In this document: positions 63,251 through 64,000 of the stretch, piece by piece
Numbering within the stretch: position 1 is the stretch's first letter
Layout: each line of letters starts with the position of its first letter
Assembly: GCA_013396525.1 (NCBI GenBank)
Contig: VWYX01000085.1
Coordinates: 731,726 to 795,725, forward strand
Source of the DNA: Chaetorhynchus papuensis
Lineage: Eukaryota > Chordata > Aves > Passeriformes > Rhipiduridae
Direction of reading: 5' to 3'
DNA length: 64,000 bases
The notes under the pieces: model-generated
Database searches by the model: none
Seen by the model: only the letters and a program-made list of their open reading frames with translations
Told to the model about the DNA's origin: nothing
Program-made: the position numbers and the translations under genes

Positions 63251-64000
63251 TCTGGAGGGGCTGGAATTCCTTTGTGCAGTTTTTCCACTCTGGGATTTTA
63301 GTTCACACCCAGGTTATGCTGCCCTCCTAGAGACTTAAATACATGATCAAATTACTGAACATCAGCTGAAGTTCAACACTCGTTCATCCATGCACTCCTC
63401 CCTGGCGCACAGGTGAGGTAATGTAACTCAACTTAAAGCCTGTAGCCTAAATAGTAAGCGAGGTTGAACTGGCAGCATGCTAAGAATGAAGACATACATG
63501 TGTAAGCTAATGTACTGTAACTTCCTGAGCCTCAGAAGCATGGTCTGGGCCATAAATCACACACATTGTGTGCAATTTCAGTGTCAATTCAAGGTGACAG
63601 GAACCCATGCCCTGGCACTAACCCTCAATTTCCTGGTATCATTTGAAGGACTTCTGGCACAATGATCCATGCTGGTCTGGTTCATTATGTTTGTGCTCCT
63701 ACTGCAACAGAAAGTGAGGAGCAACTAGGTTTATCTCCCTACTAACTTTCCCTTAACATGAGAGCCTCTAATGCTCATATGTGTGGCTTTATGGTGCCCT
63801 GTGTCATACTCCTCTTAAACAGTAGAAAAATAGGACATTCAAAATGAAGCAGATGAAATGCTGGGCTATCACTGTTTATTTTTTTTAAATTTCTACACAG
63901 CTTTTTTTGGAATCATTTGCTATGAAAGCCAACCAAAAAAAAATTGAGCTGGAGAAGATAGGGTTTAGTGCTCTTTATCAGAAAGTAGACTTTTCCATGA
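63251..64000. other. Unannotated non-coding stretch
   Basis: No recognisable gene or repeat. The first part may still hold decayed CR1 5' sequence. A 62-codon frame at 63477-63665 is not recognised. Confidence 0.5.

Noticed and set aside
1..64000. CRISPR arrays, operons, tRNA or rRNA genes
   Set aside because: None is present. No spaced direct repeats of CRISPR type and no cloverleaf or rRNA words were seen, and the sequence is vertebrate in character.

Overview
This window looks like non-coding DNA from a bird nuclear genome. The main evidence is several copies of the avian LINE CR1: reverse-oriented 3' ends with the TCATAGAAT-type tail near 13.8, 32.7 and 61.8 kb, a forward copy at 20.8-21.5 kb, and a CR1 endonuclease fragment at 62.4-63.2 kb. 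There are also two copies of an endogenous retrovirus LTR type common in bird genomes. The rest is AT-rich and poor in CpG, with microsatellites and A- or T-rich low-complexity tracts, typical of a gene desert or a very long intron.

I could not recognise any host protein-coding exon, tRNA, rRNA or known small RNA. Every long open frame is either inside a repeat, of the length expected by chance in 64 kb, or without recognisable family similarity. Two spots on the minus strand, 35534-35750 and 15796-16194, have splice-like signals beside protein-like frames. They are listed only as weak candidates.

Layout: 0.8-1.4 kb holds a solo LTR on the plus strand. 1.4-13.8 kb is unique sequence with a TTTTG-type microsatellite. 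A CR1 3' end lies at 13.8 kb, followed by a GC-rich patch at 14.1 kb and a possible old LTR at 17.1-17.6 kb. A 5'-truncated CR1 is at 20.8-21.5 kb. At 22.8-23.2 kb a TTCC microsatellite is broken by a 40-base assembly gap, and the same 95-base flank appears on both sides of it. 23-37 kb is mostly unique sequence. A probable minus-strand LTR with TATA box and polyadenylation signal is at 37.2-37.8 kb.

42.4-53.4 kb has no recognisable transposon and carries several TAAT-rich stretches that could be conserved enhancers, plus a strong RNA-type hairpin at 48.03-48.09 kb. A second LTR of the same type as the first, in opposite orientation, is at 55.7-56.3 kb. An internally deleted CR1 spans 61.8-63.25 kb.

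I found no evidence of a new biological system. The observations most worth checking are the probable false duplication at the gap, the hairpin and its neighbouring palindrome, and the candidate enhancer stretches.
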